This document shows, piece by piece, positions 1-8,072 of a stretch of DNA of 64,000 bases (its first letter is position 1; every line of letters begins with the position of its first letter). Source of the DNA: Neorhizobium alkalisoli (GTDB taxonomy: Bacteria > Pseudomonadota > Alphaproteobacteria > Rhizobiales > Rhizobiaceae); assembly GCF_007829835.1 (NCBI RefSeq), contig NZ_VIWP01000008.1:1-64000 (forward strand), in the 5' to 3' direction. Both the position numbers and the translations under genes were made by a program. A model generated the notes under the pieces. That model saw only the letters and a list, made by a program, of their open reading frames with translations. It made no database searches and was not told the DNA's origin.

Positions 1-162
1 CAGTTCATGTCGCTGCATCCGGGTGATGTGATCTCCACCGGCACACCGCCCGGCGTCGGCATGGGCCTCAAACCGCCGCGTTATCTCAAGCCCGGTGATG
101 TCGTCGAACTCGGCATCGAGGGGCTGGGGTCGCAGAAGCAGACGTTCAAGGCTGATATCTGA
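1..162 (+). CDS. C-terminal end of a fumarylacetoacetate hydrolase (FAH) family protein, partial
   Basis: The window opens inside this gene; only the last 53 codons are present, ending with TGA at 160-162. The visible part carries the FAH-family C-terminal signature: HPGDVISTGTPPGVG, then a KPGDVVELGIEGLG stretch close to the end. Known members cleave C-C bonds in beta-diketo acids or act as ureidoglycolate lyase, 2-keto-4-pentenoate hydratase-like enzymes or oxaloacetate decarboxylase. The substrate cannot be told because the metal-binding N-terminal part lies outside. The family call is firm, the exact function open. Confidence 0.85.
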   Translation, partial: QFMSLHPGDVISTGTPPGVGMGLKPPRYLKPGDVVELGIEGLGSQKQTFKADI

Positions 163-303
163 TGGATTTTCCGGCGCGTCCGACAAGGGCGCGCCGGGCT
201 ATTGGCCGTTTCTTTCGGTCGCACATCTGTCGGGTTCTTCATTTGTGATCGGCAATGTTGCCTGTCCGGTGGAACTGCTTTGCCCAAACCCGGTTATGGG
301 CAT

Positions 304-1383
304 ATGAACCAGATGATCGCGAAAGATCCGCTTGCGGCGGAACTGGCAGAGGCGAAACTTGCTTCGGGCCTCATTTATATTTCCGGCCTCGAAAGCGGCA
401 TCACGCGGAAAAAGAGCGGCAAGAGTTTTCGATATTTTTCGACTAACGGACAGCGGATCGTAGACAAGGCCGAGATCACGCGGTTGAACGCGCTTGCCAT
501 CCCACCTGCCTATACGGATGTCATCATTTCCAGCAACCCACTGTCGCATCTTCAGGCGATCGGCGTCGATGCGCGCGGCCGGCGCCAGTACCGGTATCAC
601 CCCGACTGGCATGCCGAACGTGGCAAGGCGAAGTTCGAGCGTCTCTCCGAATTTGCCCACAGCCTTCCCGATATCCGCGAAAGGGTCGATCACGACCTGC
701 GCGGCCGTGGCATGACCATGGAGAAGGCGCTGGCGACCGTCGTGTGGATGCTCGACAATCTCTATATCCGTATCGGCAATTCCAATTATGCCGAGGAAAA
801 CGGCTCCTATGGGCTGACGACGCTGAGAAACCGGCATGTGAAGATCGACGGTGCGAGCGTCAAATTCCGCTTCAAGGGCAAGTCCGGCAAGGAGTGGAAT
901 CTTGTCCATAGCGACCGGCGCATCGCCAATGTCGTGCGAAAGCTGCAGGAATTGCCGGGCCAGCAGCTATTCAAATATGTTTGCGACGAAGGCGGCTGCC
1001 GGCAGATTTCGTCCCATGACGTCAACACCTACATTCAGGAAGCGGCCGGCGAGGATTTTTCGTCCCGCCAGTTCCGCACCTGGGGCGCAACCTGCATGGC
1101 CGTCTGGTCGCTTGCGCCATTGGAGGCGGCCACGTCAGAACGAGCGATTGCCCGTCAGCTCAACGAGGCGATCGATGGTGTTGCTGCCAAGCTCGTCAAT
1201 ACGCGCGCCGTCTGCCGTTCCTCCTATATCCATCCGGGCGTGTTCGAGGATTTTCGCGCAGGGCGTCTGGCGGACATCCTGAAAGCCCGAAAAACCCGCA
1301 GCGAAAGGCTTCTCGCCTGGATGGACGAGGACGAGATGCGGGTTCTGCAATGGCTGAAAGCGCGCGCCGCATTGGAAATCTGA
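304..1383 (+). CDS. DNA topoisomerase IB (bacterial, poxvirus-type)
   Basis: A 359-residue type IB topoisomerase, which relaxes supercoils by nicking one strand through a 3'-phosphotyrosine. The C-terminal half holds the catalytic core: GLTTLRNRHV, the FRTWGATCMAVW segment with an active-site Arg near residue 258, and AVCRSSYIHP containing the probable nucleophile Tyr308. The Asn before it (LVNT) replaces the His of the vaccinia enzyme, as is usual in bacterial homologues. The frame stays open upstream to 202, but ATG 304 (MNQMIAKDPL) gives the usual N-terminus; no strong ribosome binding site decides it. It stands alone between the FAH-family gene and a TetR gene. Common chromosomal gene in rhizobia, non-essential in known cases. 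Confidence 0.93.
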   Translation: MNQMIAKDPLAAELAEAKLASGLIYISGLESGITRKKSGKSFRYFSTNGQRIVDKAEITRLNALAIPPAYTDVIISSNPLSHLQAIGVDARGRRQYRYHPDWHAERGKAKFERLSEFAHSLPDIRERVDHDLRGRGMTMEKALATVVWMLDNLYIRIGNSNYAEENGSYGLTTLRNRHVKIDGASVKFRFKGKSGKEWNLVHSDRRIANVVRKLQELPGQQLFKYVCDEGGCRQISSHDVNTYIQEAAGEDFSSRQFRTWGATCMAVWSLAPLEAATSERAIARQLNEAIDGVAAKLVNTRAVCRSSYIHPGVFEDFRAGRLADILKARKTRSERLLAWMDEDEMRVLQWLKARAALEI

Positions 1384-1402
1384 GCACGCGTCACGGGCGT
1401 TA

Positions 1403-1419
1403 CATATCGGTCTGATATG
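1403..1419. promoter_or_regulatory. inverted repeat upstream of the TetR gene, candidate autoregulatory operator
   Basis: Perfect 6-bp arms CATATC and GATATG separated by GGTCT, 24 bp before the ATG at 1443. Size and position suit a TetR operator. A role in binding is inference only. Confidence 0.4.
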
Positions 1420-1442
1420 CTCCCCAGATTAAGGAGAGGCCG

Positions 1443-2078
1443 ATGTCCGGACGCGAAAATGTCACCGCAAAGCGGTTGATGGATGCCTGTGAAACCCTGC
1501 TTTGCGAAACGGATACGCTGGAAGATCTGACGACGCGCCGTATCGCCATCCAGGCGGAGGCGACGCCTTCGGCAATCGCCTATCATTTCGGATCTCAGGA
1601 AGAACTGATCACGGCGGTGGCTGAACGGGTCTATCGTCGTCTCAATGCCGAGCGGTTGAGCCTGTTGCAGAAGGCAGTCGATCGTCGCGCCCCAGCGCCT
1701 GCCGATCTCGAAGAGGTGATCGCGGCACTCGTCGGCCCGTCGATCCGCTGGGCAACCGATCCGAAATCGAGCTATCCGGTCCTCGCCCATTTCACCTCGA
1801 TGGCACAATCGCATCGCGACGATGTCGCGCATTACCGCCGCATCATCGACGATGTCGAACATCACCGCGCCTTCATCCCGCATCTGAAACGCATCGCGCC
1901 CTGGCTCGACGAAGTCGATATCGGCTGGCGGTTGAACTGCGCGCTCGGCATCCGCTCGCAGGTGACGCGCAATCGTCCGCGCACGGCGCTTCTCACCAAT
2001 TACCAGCTGGATCTCGACAATGTCGATCTCGTCATCGGCCGCATGGTGGAAGTGATCGCGCCGATGTTCCGCCGCTAA
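1443..2078 (+). CDS. TetR/AcrR family transcriptional regulator
   Basis: A 211-residue TetR-type regulator. The N-terminal helix-turn-helix lies around residues 27-52 (DLTTRRIAIQAEATPSAIAY followed by HFGSQEELI, the typical 'YYHF' end of the recognition helix). The remainder is the divergent ligand-binding and dimerisation region. The start at 1443 is supported by AAGGAGAGG just upstream. It lies directly before the phosphoesterase/ABC operon in the same direction, with a 10-bp perfect inverted repeat in the gap (2095-2119), so control of that operon is plausible. The ligand is unknown. Confidence 0.88.
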   Translation: MSGRENVTAKRLMDACETLLCETDTLEDLTTRRIAIQAEATPSAIAYHFGSQEELITAVAERVYRRLNAERLSLLQKAVDRRAPAPADLEEVIAALVGPSIRWATDPKSSYPVLAHFTSMAQSHRDDVAHYRRIIDDVEHHRAFIPHLKRIAPWLDEVDIGWRLNCALGIRSQVTRNRPRTALLTNYQLDLDNVDLVIGRMVEVIAPMFRR

Positions 2079-2094
2079 GGCAAACGGCGCCTGG

Positions 2095-2119
2095 GGATTT
2101 CGAACAGCATTCGAAATCC
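2095..2119. promoter_or_regulatory. perfect 10-bp inverted repeat between the TetR gene and the ABC operon
   Basis: Arms GGATTTCGAA (2095-2104) and TTCGAAATCC (2110-2119) around the loop CAGCA. No T-run follows on either side, so an operator is as likely as a terminator. It sits about 70 bp ahead of the phosphoesterase start and is a candidate target for the upstream TetR protein. Confidence 0.45.
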
Positions 2120-2187
2120 GTCACGCGTGCGAAATAAAGCACTTCTATCGGTCTTCCCATCATCAGCCGAGCATGGAGGGCAATCCG

Positions 2188-3030
2188 GTGCGCCGCGAAA
2201 CCACTTTCATTCATATGACCGACCTGCATATCGGCAATGCCGATGACAGCCATCTGCACAGCGATACGACCGAAACGCTGCAGCAGGTGCTCGACCTCGT
2301 CGCGACCGTGACCCCGAAGCCGCAATTCGTCATCGCCAGCGGCGATCTCACCAATGCCGGTGACGCGGAAAGCTTTCGTCGGCTGAAGGCGATCATGGAA
2401 GAGAAGCTCGACATGCCGGTGATCTACGCACTCGGCAATCACGATACCCGCCCCGGCTTCTACGACGGCATGGGCGTCGCGACCGACGATCCGGATGCGC
2501 CTTATGACCACGATACCGTGATCGACGGCATCCATATCATCACGATCGATTCCACCACGCCGGGTCTTATCGGCGGCTCGATCGAGCCGGAACAGTTCGA
2601 CTGGCTCGCCACGACGCTCGACACCCATCCGGACCTGCCGAAGCTGATCGTCGTCCACCATCCGCCGGCACTTGGCGAAGAGGCGGATGTCGCCCATTGG
2701 CGGACGATCCATTTCCCGCAATCGGAGCGTTTTCGCGAGCTTTTGAAGGGCCGCAACATTATCGGCATTCTGAGCGGCCATATCCATCATGACCGGGTTT
2801 CGGTCTGGCACGGCATTCCGGTCGTTGTCGGCACCGGCCAGCATGCTGCAACCGACATTCTGCGCACGGATATCCTACGCATGGTGCGCGGCGCCTCCTT
2901 CGGCATCGGTACGATCCGCCCCTCGGGCCTGACCATGGCCTTTGTGCCGCTGCCGTCAGACCGCGCCGAACTCAACACCTATCCGCTCGAAATGCTGCTT
3001 GCCCGGGCCATGCCCGTCGCTGCCGAATAA
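2188..3030 (+). CDS. calcineurin-like metallophosphoesterase (class III cyclic-nucleotide phosphodiesterase / CpdA type)
   Basis: A 280-residue dinuclear-metal phosphoesterase with all core motifs in order: DLH at about 12-14, GDLTN at 52-56, GNHD at 83-86, VVHHPP near 155-159 and GHIHH at 197-201. Known relatives hydrolyse cAMP, glycerophosphodiesters or other phosphodiesters. The GTG at 2188 is preferred over the ATG at 2173 because GGAGGG (2175-2180) lies at ideal distance before the GTG and would be inside the longer version. It is the first gene of an operon with a UgpB/A/E-like importer and a phosphatase. That suggests it acts on the imported phosphorylated compound, but it has no signal peptide, so hydrolysis would be cytoplasmic. 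The substrate is unproven. Confidence 0.88.
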   Translation: MRRETTFIHMTDLHIGNADDSHLHSDTTETLQQVLDLVATVTPKPQFVIASGDLTNAGDAESFRRLKAIMEEKLDMPVIYALGNHDTRPGFYDGMGVATDDPDAPYDHDTVIDGIHIITIDSTTPGLIGGSIEPEQFDWLATTLDTHPDLPKLIVVHHPPALGEEADVAHWRTIHFPQSERFRELLKGRNIIGILSGHIHHDRVSVWHGIPVVVGTGQHAATDILRTDILRMVRGASFGIGTIRPSGLTMAFVPLPSDRAELNTYPLEMLLARAMPVAAE

Positions 3031-3051
3031 TCTGATCCGGAGATCAACACC

Positions 3052-4347
3052 ATGCTGCGCAGAACCACGCTCAAGCTGACCGCCGCCCTTGCCGGCGCCT
3101 CGCTCCTGCCTTTCGGTGCCTTTGCCGAAATGCCGGCAACGGTCGACAAGCCGATCACCATCAGCTTCTACAATTACAACCTCGCCTCGGCCAGCGCCGG
3201 TGCTGACGCGACCAAGGAGCTGATCGCCGGCTTCGAGAAGAAATTCCCGAACGTCAAGGTCGAAACGATCGCCGTTCCCTCGAACGAGATCATGTCGCGC
3301 GTCCAGGCCGATATCGTCGCCGGTCGCCAGCCCGACGTTGCCCAGCTCGTCTTCCGCGACCTGATCTATCTGGCGACCGATCTCGGCGCCAATGCGCTTG
3401 AGGACATGGTCAGCCCGGCGGAGCTGAAGGACCACTTTTCCGGCATGATCCCGCAAGGGTTGGAGCTCGGCAAGGTCGACGGCAAGACCTATGGTCTGCC
3501 CTACACGTTTTCGACGCCGATCCTCTATTACAATGCCGACCTGTTCAAGCAGGCGGGCCTCAATCCCGACGCCCCGCCAAAAACCTGGGACGACGTTGCG
3601 GCCGCCGGCAAGGCGATCAAGGAAAAGACCGGCAAGAACGGCTTCTTTCCCGGCGCCTATGGCCCCACCGACGGCACCTTCGTCTACCAGTCGATCGTCA
3701 TGTCGAATGGCGGCAAGGTGCGTGACGGCAATACGCTGACCTATGCGAATGCCGAAGCCGCCGATGCGACGAAGATGCTGCGCGGCATGGTCGATAGCGG
3801 CGCCCATGCCAAGATCGATCCGGCCAGCGCGTCGGACACGTTCGCGGCCGGCAATATGGGCATGTTCCTTTACACGACGGCGCTTCTCACCAGCATCAAG
3901 AAGTCCGCCCAGGGCAAGTTCGAACTGCGCCTCGCGCCGATGCCGTCCTTCGGCGACAAGCCGACTGCGCCGACCAATTCGGGCAGCGCGCTCTTCGTGT
4001 TCAGCAAGGATCCGGCCAAGCAGCGCGCGTCTTACGAGCTGCTGAAATATCTGACCAGCAAGGAAGCCTATACGATCATCACGACCAAGATCGGCTATCT
4101 GCCGCTCCGTCTCGATATCGTCGATGACCCGAACTATCTCGGTCCCTGGGTCAAGGAAAACCCGATGTTCCGCGCCAACCTGGAACAGCTCAACCGCCTG
4201 ACCGCCAATATCGCTTTCCCCGGCCCGAATTACCGCCAGGTCGAGAAGATGATGATGGACAGCGTTCGTGAAGCCGTGTTCGGCAATGGCGATCCGGTCG
4301 CGACGCTGAAGGCTGCCCAGGAACAGGGCCAGGAGCTGATGCCGTAA
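3052..4347 (+). CDS. ABC transporter substrate-binding protein, family 1 (UgpB/MalE-like)
   Basis: A 431-residue periplasmic binding protein. The N-terminus (MLRRTTLKLTAALAGASLLP, then FGAFA-EM) is a signal sequence with a twin-arginine-like RRTTLK, predicted to be cleaved near residue 25. The body is a cluster-D fold typical for sugars and glycerol phosphates, with the family features GKTYGLPYTFSTPILYYN and PAPT-like stretches. GGAGAT precedes the ATG. It lies between the phosphoesterase and two permeases in one operon. Glycerol-3-phosphate or a glycerophosphodiester is a reasonable guess from the context, not from ligand residues. Confidence 0.88.
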   Translation: MLRRTTLKLTAALAGASLLPFGAFAEMPATVDKPITISFYNYNLASASAGADATKELIAGFEKKFPNVKVETIAVPSNEIMSRVQADIVAGRQPDVAQLVFRDLIYLATDLGANALEDMVSPAELKDHFSGMIPQGLELGKVDGKTYGLPYTFSTPILYYNADLFKQAGLNPDAPPKTWDDVAAAGKAIKEKTGKNGFFPGAYGPTDGTFVYQSIVMSNGGKVRDGNTLTYANAEAADATKMLRGMVDSGAHAKIDPASASDTFAAGNMGMFLYTTALLTSIKKSAQGKFELRLAPMPSFGDKPTAPTNSGSALFVFSKDPAKQRASYELLKYLTSKEAYTIITTKIGYLPLRLDIVDDPNYLGPWVKENPMFRANLEQLNRLTANIAFPGPNYRQVEKMMMDSVREAVFGNGDPVATLKAAQEQGQELMP

Positions 4348-4444
4348 GGCAATCCCCCGGCATAAGACGCCAGCATACGAGGGAAGATGGCGGGCGGGGC
4401 TGCGGCAGCTGCCGCCCGTCGTCAGGAATGTGAGGAAACCGCCG

Positions 4445-5398
4445 ATGACCGACATTCAGGCCGAATTCGCCGGGCCGATTGGCCGCACGAAAACTGCCGC
4501 CAGGACACGATACCGCGGTGAAGCCTTCGCGATCGCGCCTTGGCTCTATCTCGCGCCGGCGCTCATCCTCCTGATGATCTGGACCTATATTCCGCTGGTC
4601 GAGGCGTTCCAGCTGTCCTTCTATCAATGGAACATGCTGCCGACTTCGCCGCAGCGTTATGTCGGGATCGCCAATTACAAGCGGCTTCTGGCATTGCCGG
4701 AAATGCGCAATGCGCTCTGGAACACGCTCTATTACATTATCGGGCTTTTCCCGATGTCGGTCGTCATTCCGCTTTTCGTGGCAATCTGGACGCAGGATCT
4801 GACCGGTCGGGCGCGGATGATCTATCGTGCGCTGGTCTTCGTGCCAATGATCGTCGCCCCCGTCGTTGCCGCCATTCTGTGGCGCTGGCTGCTCAATGAG
4901 GATCAGGGCATTGTCACGCTCGGGCTGGGCTGGCTCGGTATCGGCCGTATCGGTTTCCTGACCGATCCCACCTATGCACTGGCGACCCTGACCTGGATCA
5001 CCGGCTGGAAGCTGATCGGCTTTTCGACGCTTCTGTTCTCCGCCGCCAATGCCGGCATCAATCCGTCCTATATCGAGGCGGCAAGGATCGATGGCGCGAC
5101 GCGCTGGGCGATCATCCGCGATATCCGCCTGCCATTGTTGTCGCCGACCATCCTGCTTCTGTCGATGATGACCATCCTGTTCGGGGCGCAGTGGAGCTTT
5201 GCCTATATCAACGTGCTCACCAATGGCGGTCCGCTGAAATCGACCACCAACATCTTCTACCTGCTGTGGGAATACGGTTTCGAGACGATGTCGGCCGGCT
5301 GGAGTTCGGCGGCCGGCATGATCGCCTTTGCCGGTTTTGCGGTTCTCGCGGCAGTCTGCATGTGGCTGACGAAAAGGTTTGCGGTCTATGACAACTGA
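4445..5398 (+). CDS. ABC transporter permease (UgpA/MalF family)
   Basis: A 317-residue inner-membrane permease with about six membrane segments and the cytoplasmic EAA loop EAARIDGATRWAIIRDIRLP near residues 212-231, which contacts the ATPase. The ATG at 4445 is chosen because GAGGAAA (4432-4438) sits at proper distance. An in-frame GTG at 4430 would lie in front of that site. The end overlaps the next permease by 11 bp, indicating translational coupling. No ATP-binding subunit is present in this operon or nearby, so the pair must borrow an ATPase (UgpC/MalK type) from elsewhere. Confidence 0.9.
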   Translation: MTDIQAEFAGPIGRTKTAARTRYRGEAFAIAPWLYLAPALILLMIWTYIPLVEAFQLSFYQWNMLPTSPQRYVGIANYKRLLALPEMRNALWNTLYYIIGLFPMSVVIPLFVAIWTQDLTGRARMIYRALVFVPMIVAPVVAAILWRWLLNEDQGIVTLGLGWLGIGRIGFLTDPTYALATLTWITGWKLIGFSTLLFSAANAGINPSYIEAARIDGATRWAIIRDIRLPLLSPTILLLSMMTILFGAQWSFAYINVLTNGGPLKSTTNIFYLLWEYGFETMSAGWSSAAGMIAFAGFAVLAAVCMWLTKRFAVYDN

Positions 5399-6251
5399 CG
5401 TCTCCCACGCCCCGGCAACTGATACCGTCTCCTTGTCTTCAGGCGGTCTCGTACGAAAACTCTTCGTGCACGCGGTGATGATTTTTCTGTCGGTCGTTTC
5501 GATCTTCCCGATCTACTGGATGATCGTCACCTCGCTCCGGCCCGAAAACGAGATCTTTTCCACCTCGCTCTGGCCGACCGAGCCGACGCTCGAAAACTAT
5601 GTTTTCGTGCTAACTCGCGTGCCGATGCTGCAGATGCTGTTGAACACGACGATCGTCGCTGCGATGACAGCGGCGCTGCAGGTGGTGACGGGACTGCTGG
5701 CCGCTTATGCGCTGGTGCGCTGGCGCATGCGCCTGTCCGGCGTCATCCATGGCCTGATCGCGCTGTCCTGGCTGGTACCGTTTCAGGTAACGATGATCCC
5801 GAATTACGTGCTCGCGTCCCGAATTGGCCTGTTGGATACGCTGACCGGCCTGATCGTGCCGAATGCCGCGCACGCCTTCGCCATCCTGCTTCTCTATAAC
5901 GCGATGCGCTCCTTTCCGACCGAGATTCTCGAGGCGGCGAGGATCGATGGCGCAAAAAGCTGGAAAATCCTTTGGCAGATCGTCACGCCGAACATGGGCG
6001 CGCCAATCGCTTCGCTCTCGATCATCGCCTTCATTTCCGCCTGGAACGAATATTTCTGGCCGCTGCTTCTGTCGCGCAAGCCGGAAAATTCCGTGGTGCA
6101 GATCGGGCTGCAGATGTTCATGACACAGGAAGGCAATCTCTGGGGACCGCTGATGGCGGCCGCTGCCCTCGCCAGCCTGCCGATCCTGATCATCTACCTG
6201 ATCCTGCAGCGCCACGTGATCGAATCCTTCATGAAATCCGGAATCCGCTGA
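5388..6251 (+). CDS. ABC transporter permease (UgpE/MalG family)
   Basis: A 287-residue second permease of the importer, with about six membrane segments and the EAA loop EAARIDGAKSWKILWQIVTP near residues 183-202. ATG 5388 overlaps the end of the upstream permease gene (ATGACAACTGA). An upstream TTG in the same frame is less likely. The stop is one base before the ATG of the phosphatase gene, so the operon continues. It forms a heterodimeric channel with the preceding product. Confidence 0.9.
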   Translation: MTTDVSHAPATDTVSLSSGGLVRKLFVHAVMIFLSVVSIFPIYWMIVTSLRPENEIFSTSLWPTEPTLENYVFVLTRVPMLQMLLNTTIVAAMTAALQVVTGLLAAYALVRWRMRLSGVIHGLIALSWLVPFQVTMIPNYVLASRIGLLDTLTGLIVPNAAHAFAILLLYNAMRSFPTEILEAARIDGAKSWKILWQIVTPNMGAPIASLSIIAFISAWNEYFWPLLLSRKPENSVVQIGLQMFMTQEGNLWGPLMAAAALASLPILIIYLILQRHVIESFMKSGIR

Positions 6252-6252
6252 C

Positions 6253-6996
6253 ATGCAGACTTTTGACCGACTGATCGCGCTCGACGGCGCCCATAACGTG
6301 CGCGATCTCGGAGGATACCTCACAGCTGATGGCGGCTCGACGCGCTGGCGCTCCATCCTGCGCGGCGATGCCCTGCATGCCCTGACGGCTGCGGATATCG
6401 AAAACCTTGTGGATCAGGGCCTGACGACGGTGATCGACCTGCGCAGCGAAAGTGAAATCACCGCAGAGGCCAATCCCTTCACCGGCCATGACAGGGTGAG
6501 CTACCACAACACGTCGCTATTCGGCGCGATGGCACCGCTCGAAATGATGGCGGACGCCATTTCCAGTTTCGACATGGGCCATCGTTATTGCCGAGGACTG
6601 GACGAATGCCAGCCGGCCATTGCTGAAGTGCTCGGAAAAATCGCCGATGCGCCTGACGGTGCCGTGCTTTTCCATTGCAGCGCAGGCAAGGACCGAACCG
6701 GCATCATTTCGGCACTGTTGCTGGCCAATGCCGGTGTCGAGGAAAAGACGATCATTGAGGATTATGCCCTGACGGCGACGATTTCCGGTCCGCTGATCTC
6801 GCTATTGCGCGAACGCGCCCTCCAGCGCGGCATCCGGCCGACCGTCGCCGATGTCGTTCTTGCCTCCGAGCCGGCGAGCATGTTGCGGGCACTTGCACAT
6901 ATCAGCGCGACCTATGGCGGTGCCAGATCTTATCTGAGCGCTATTGGTCTCAGCGATGCAGCGATCGACAGGCTTGCAAGCCGGCTGACCGCTTAG
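6253..6996 (+). CDS. tyrosine/serine protein phosphatase-like protein (Y_phosphatase3 family)
   Basis: A 247-residue protein with the CX5R phosphatase loop HCSAGKDRTG; the nucleophile is Cys142 and the phosphate-binding Arg is Arg148. The N-terminal NVRDLGGY motif is the hallmark of the bacterial MptpB-like branch, which includes dual protein and lipid (phosphoinositide) phosphatases. It is the last gene of the TetR-linked operon and starts one base after the permease stop. As a cytoplasmic enzyme next to a metallophosphoesterase, it may dephosphorylate the imported substrate rather than proteins. This is inference. Confidence 0.87.
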   Translation: MQTFDRLIALDGAHNVRDLGGYLTADGGSTRWRSILRGDALHALTAADIENLVDQGLTTVIDLRSESEITAEANPFTGHDRVSYHNTSLFGAMAPLEMMADAISSFDMGHRYCRGLDECQPAIAEVLGKIADAPDGAVLFHCSAGKDRTGIISALLLANAGVEEKTIIEDYALTATISGPLISLLRERALQRGIRPTVADVVLASEPASMLRALAHISATYGGARSYLSAIGLSDAAIDRLASRLTA

Positions 6997-7011
6997 GCGC
7001 TGTGTCGGATC

Positions 7012-8052
7012 TCACGCCGAGGCGCGCAGCTTCAGGTCTGATTTAAGAAGTTTTCGGTCGTCCCATTCGTCGCGCATGAACGAGGGCAGTTCTCCGCCGA
7101 GTTTCTGCAGTAGAAGCTCGATCGCCATCTTGCCGATCTCGTTATAATTCTGCGCCACAGTGGTGATCGGCGGACAGGCGTATTGGGAAAGCGGATGATC
7201 GTCATGGCCCGCGACCCTCAGATCAAAACTGTCGCCGTGGCCAACTTTCAAACCCTTCTGATAGGCGGCTGCAATGACGCCGAAGGCGACGCGATCATTG
7301 GCACAGAGGACCGTTTTCGTCGGAAAGCCCGGCCCGCTATTGAGGATCCGCATCGTCTCCTCGAAGCCGAACCGTTCGAAATCCCAGGTCGCGACATCTG
7401 GCAGTTCGACGATCTGCGGCGGCAGGCCGAACCCAGCCATCGCCTCAATATAGGCCTGTTTGCGCGTCCTGGCATTGGTATTGACCTCCGGCATGCCGAA
7501 ATAGCAGGGCGGATTTCCGGAGCGGCAGAGGTAGTCGACGATCAGGCTGAAACTCTGCCGGTTGTCGGTGCCGACAAAGGCCGAACTGTCGTCCAGCGGC
7601 GAGTCCACATAAACCAGCGGGATGGCCCGGCCGAGTTCCGCAAAGGTCTCGTGATGCGATTTGACGCCGAGCGGCGCGATGATGGCGCCGGCGACATTCA
7701 TCGACTTGCAGGTATTGATCGCCCGGTCTTCCATCTCCGGCTTGCCGTGCGAAGAGAGGACGAAGGCGAGAAAGCCGGCATCATTGGCGATCGTCTCGAT
7801 CCGCCGCGTCAGCGCCATATAAAACGGGTCGGAAGAGTTCGGGACGATGACGCCGAGAATGTTCGTTCGCCGCCGGTTGAGATTGACGGCGAACATGTTG
7901 GGCCGGAAGCCGGACTTGTCGAGCGCGGCCTCGATCAGCGCCCGTGTCGAGCGGCGGACGGAATCGGGATCCTGAAAATATTTTGAGACCGTGGGGCGCG
8001 ACAGGCCGACGAATTCGGAGAATTCCTCCATTGTCCTGATCGTCTTGGCCAC
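7012..8052 (-). CDS. LacI family transcriptional regulator
   Basis: A 346-residue LacI/GalR-type regulator: N-terminal HTH (MEEFSEFVGLSRPTVSKYF), hinge helix region with RPNMFAVNLNRRRTNILGVIVPN, then a periplasmic-binding-protein-like sugar domain. The GTG at 8052 is chosen because AGGAG (8063-8059) is correctly spaced. A GTG at 8067 would precede that site. It is the last gene of the minus-strand polyol operon, 20 bp after the alcohol dehydrogenase stop. Its likely targets are the GTGTAAA(A/T)TTT sites in the divergent control region at 11497-11697. Confidence 0.9.
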   Translation of the reverse strand: MAKTIRTMEEFSEFVGLSRPTVSKYFQDPDSVRRSTRALIEAALDKSGFRPNMFAVNLNRRRTNILGVIVPNSSDPFYMALTRRIETIANDAGFLAFVLSSHGKPEMEDRAINTCKSMNVAGAIIAPLGVKSHHETFAELGRAIPLVYVDSPLDDSSAFVGTDNRQSFSLIVDYLCRSGNPPCYFGMPEVNTNARTRKQAYIEAMAGFGLPPQIVELPDVATWDFERFGFEETMRILNSGPGFPTKTVLCANDRVAFGVIAAAYQKGLKVGHGDSFDLRVAGHDDHPLSQYACPPITTVAQNYNEIGKMAIELLLQKLGGELPSFMRDEWDDRKLLKSDLKLRASA

Positions 8053-8072
8053 GCTTTTCTCCTGCACTCAGT

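Noticed and set aside
2956..4455. A 499-codon open frame antisense to the UgpB-like gene
   Set aside because: Arg/Gly/Asp-rich shadow frame; the plus-strand gene has a signal peptide, a ribosome binding site and family motifs.
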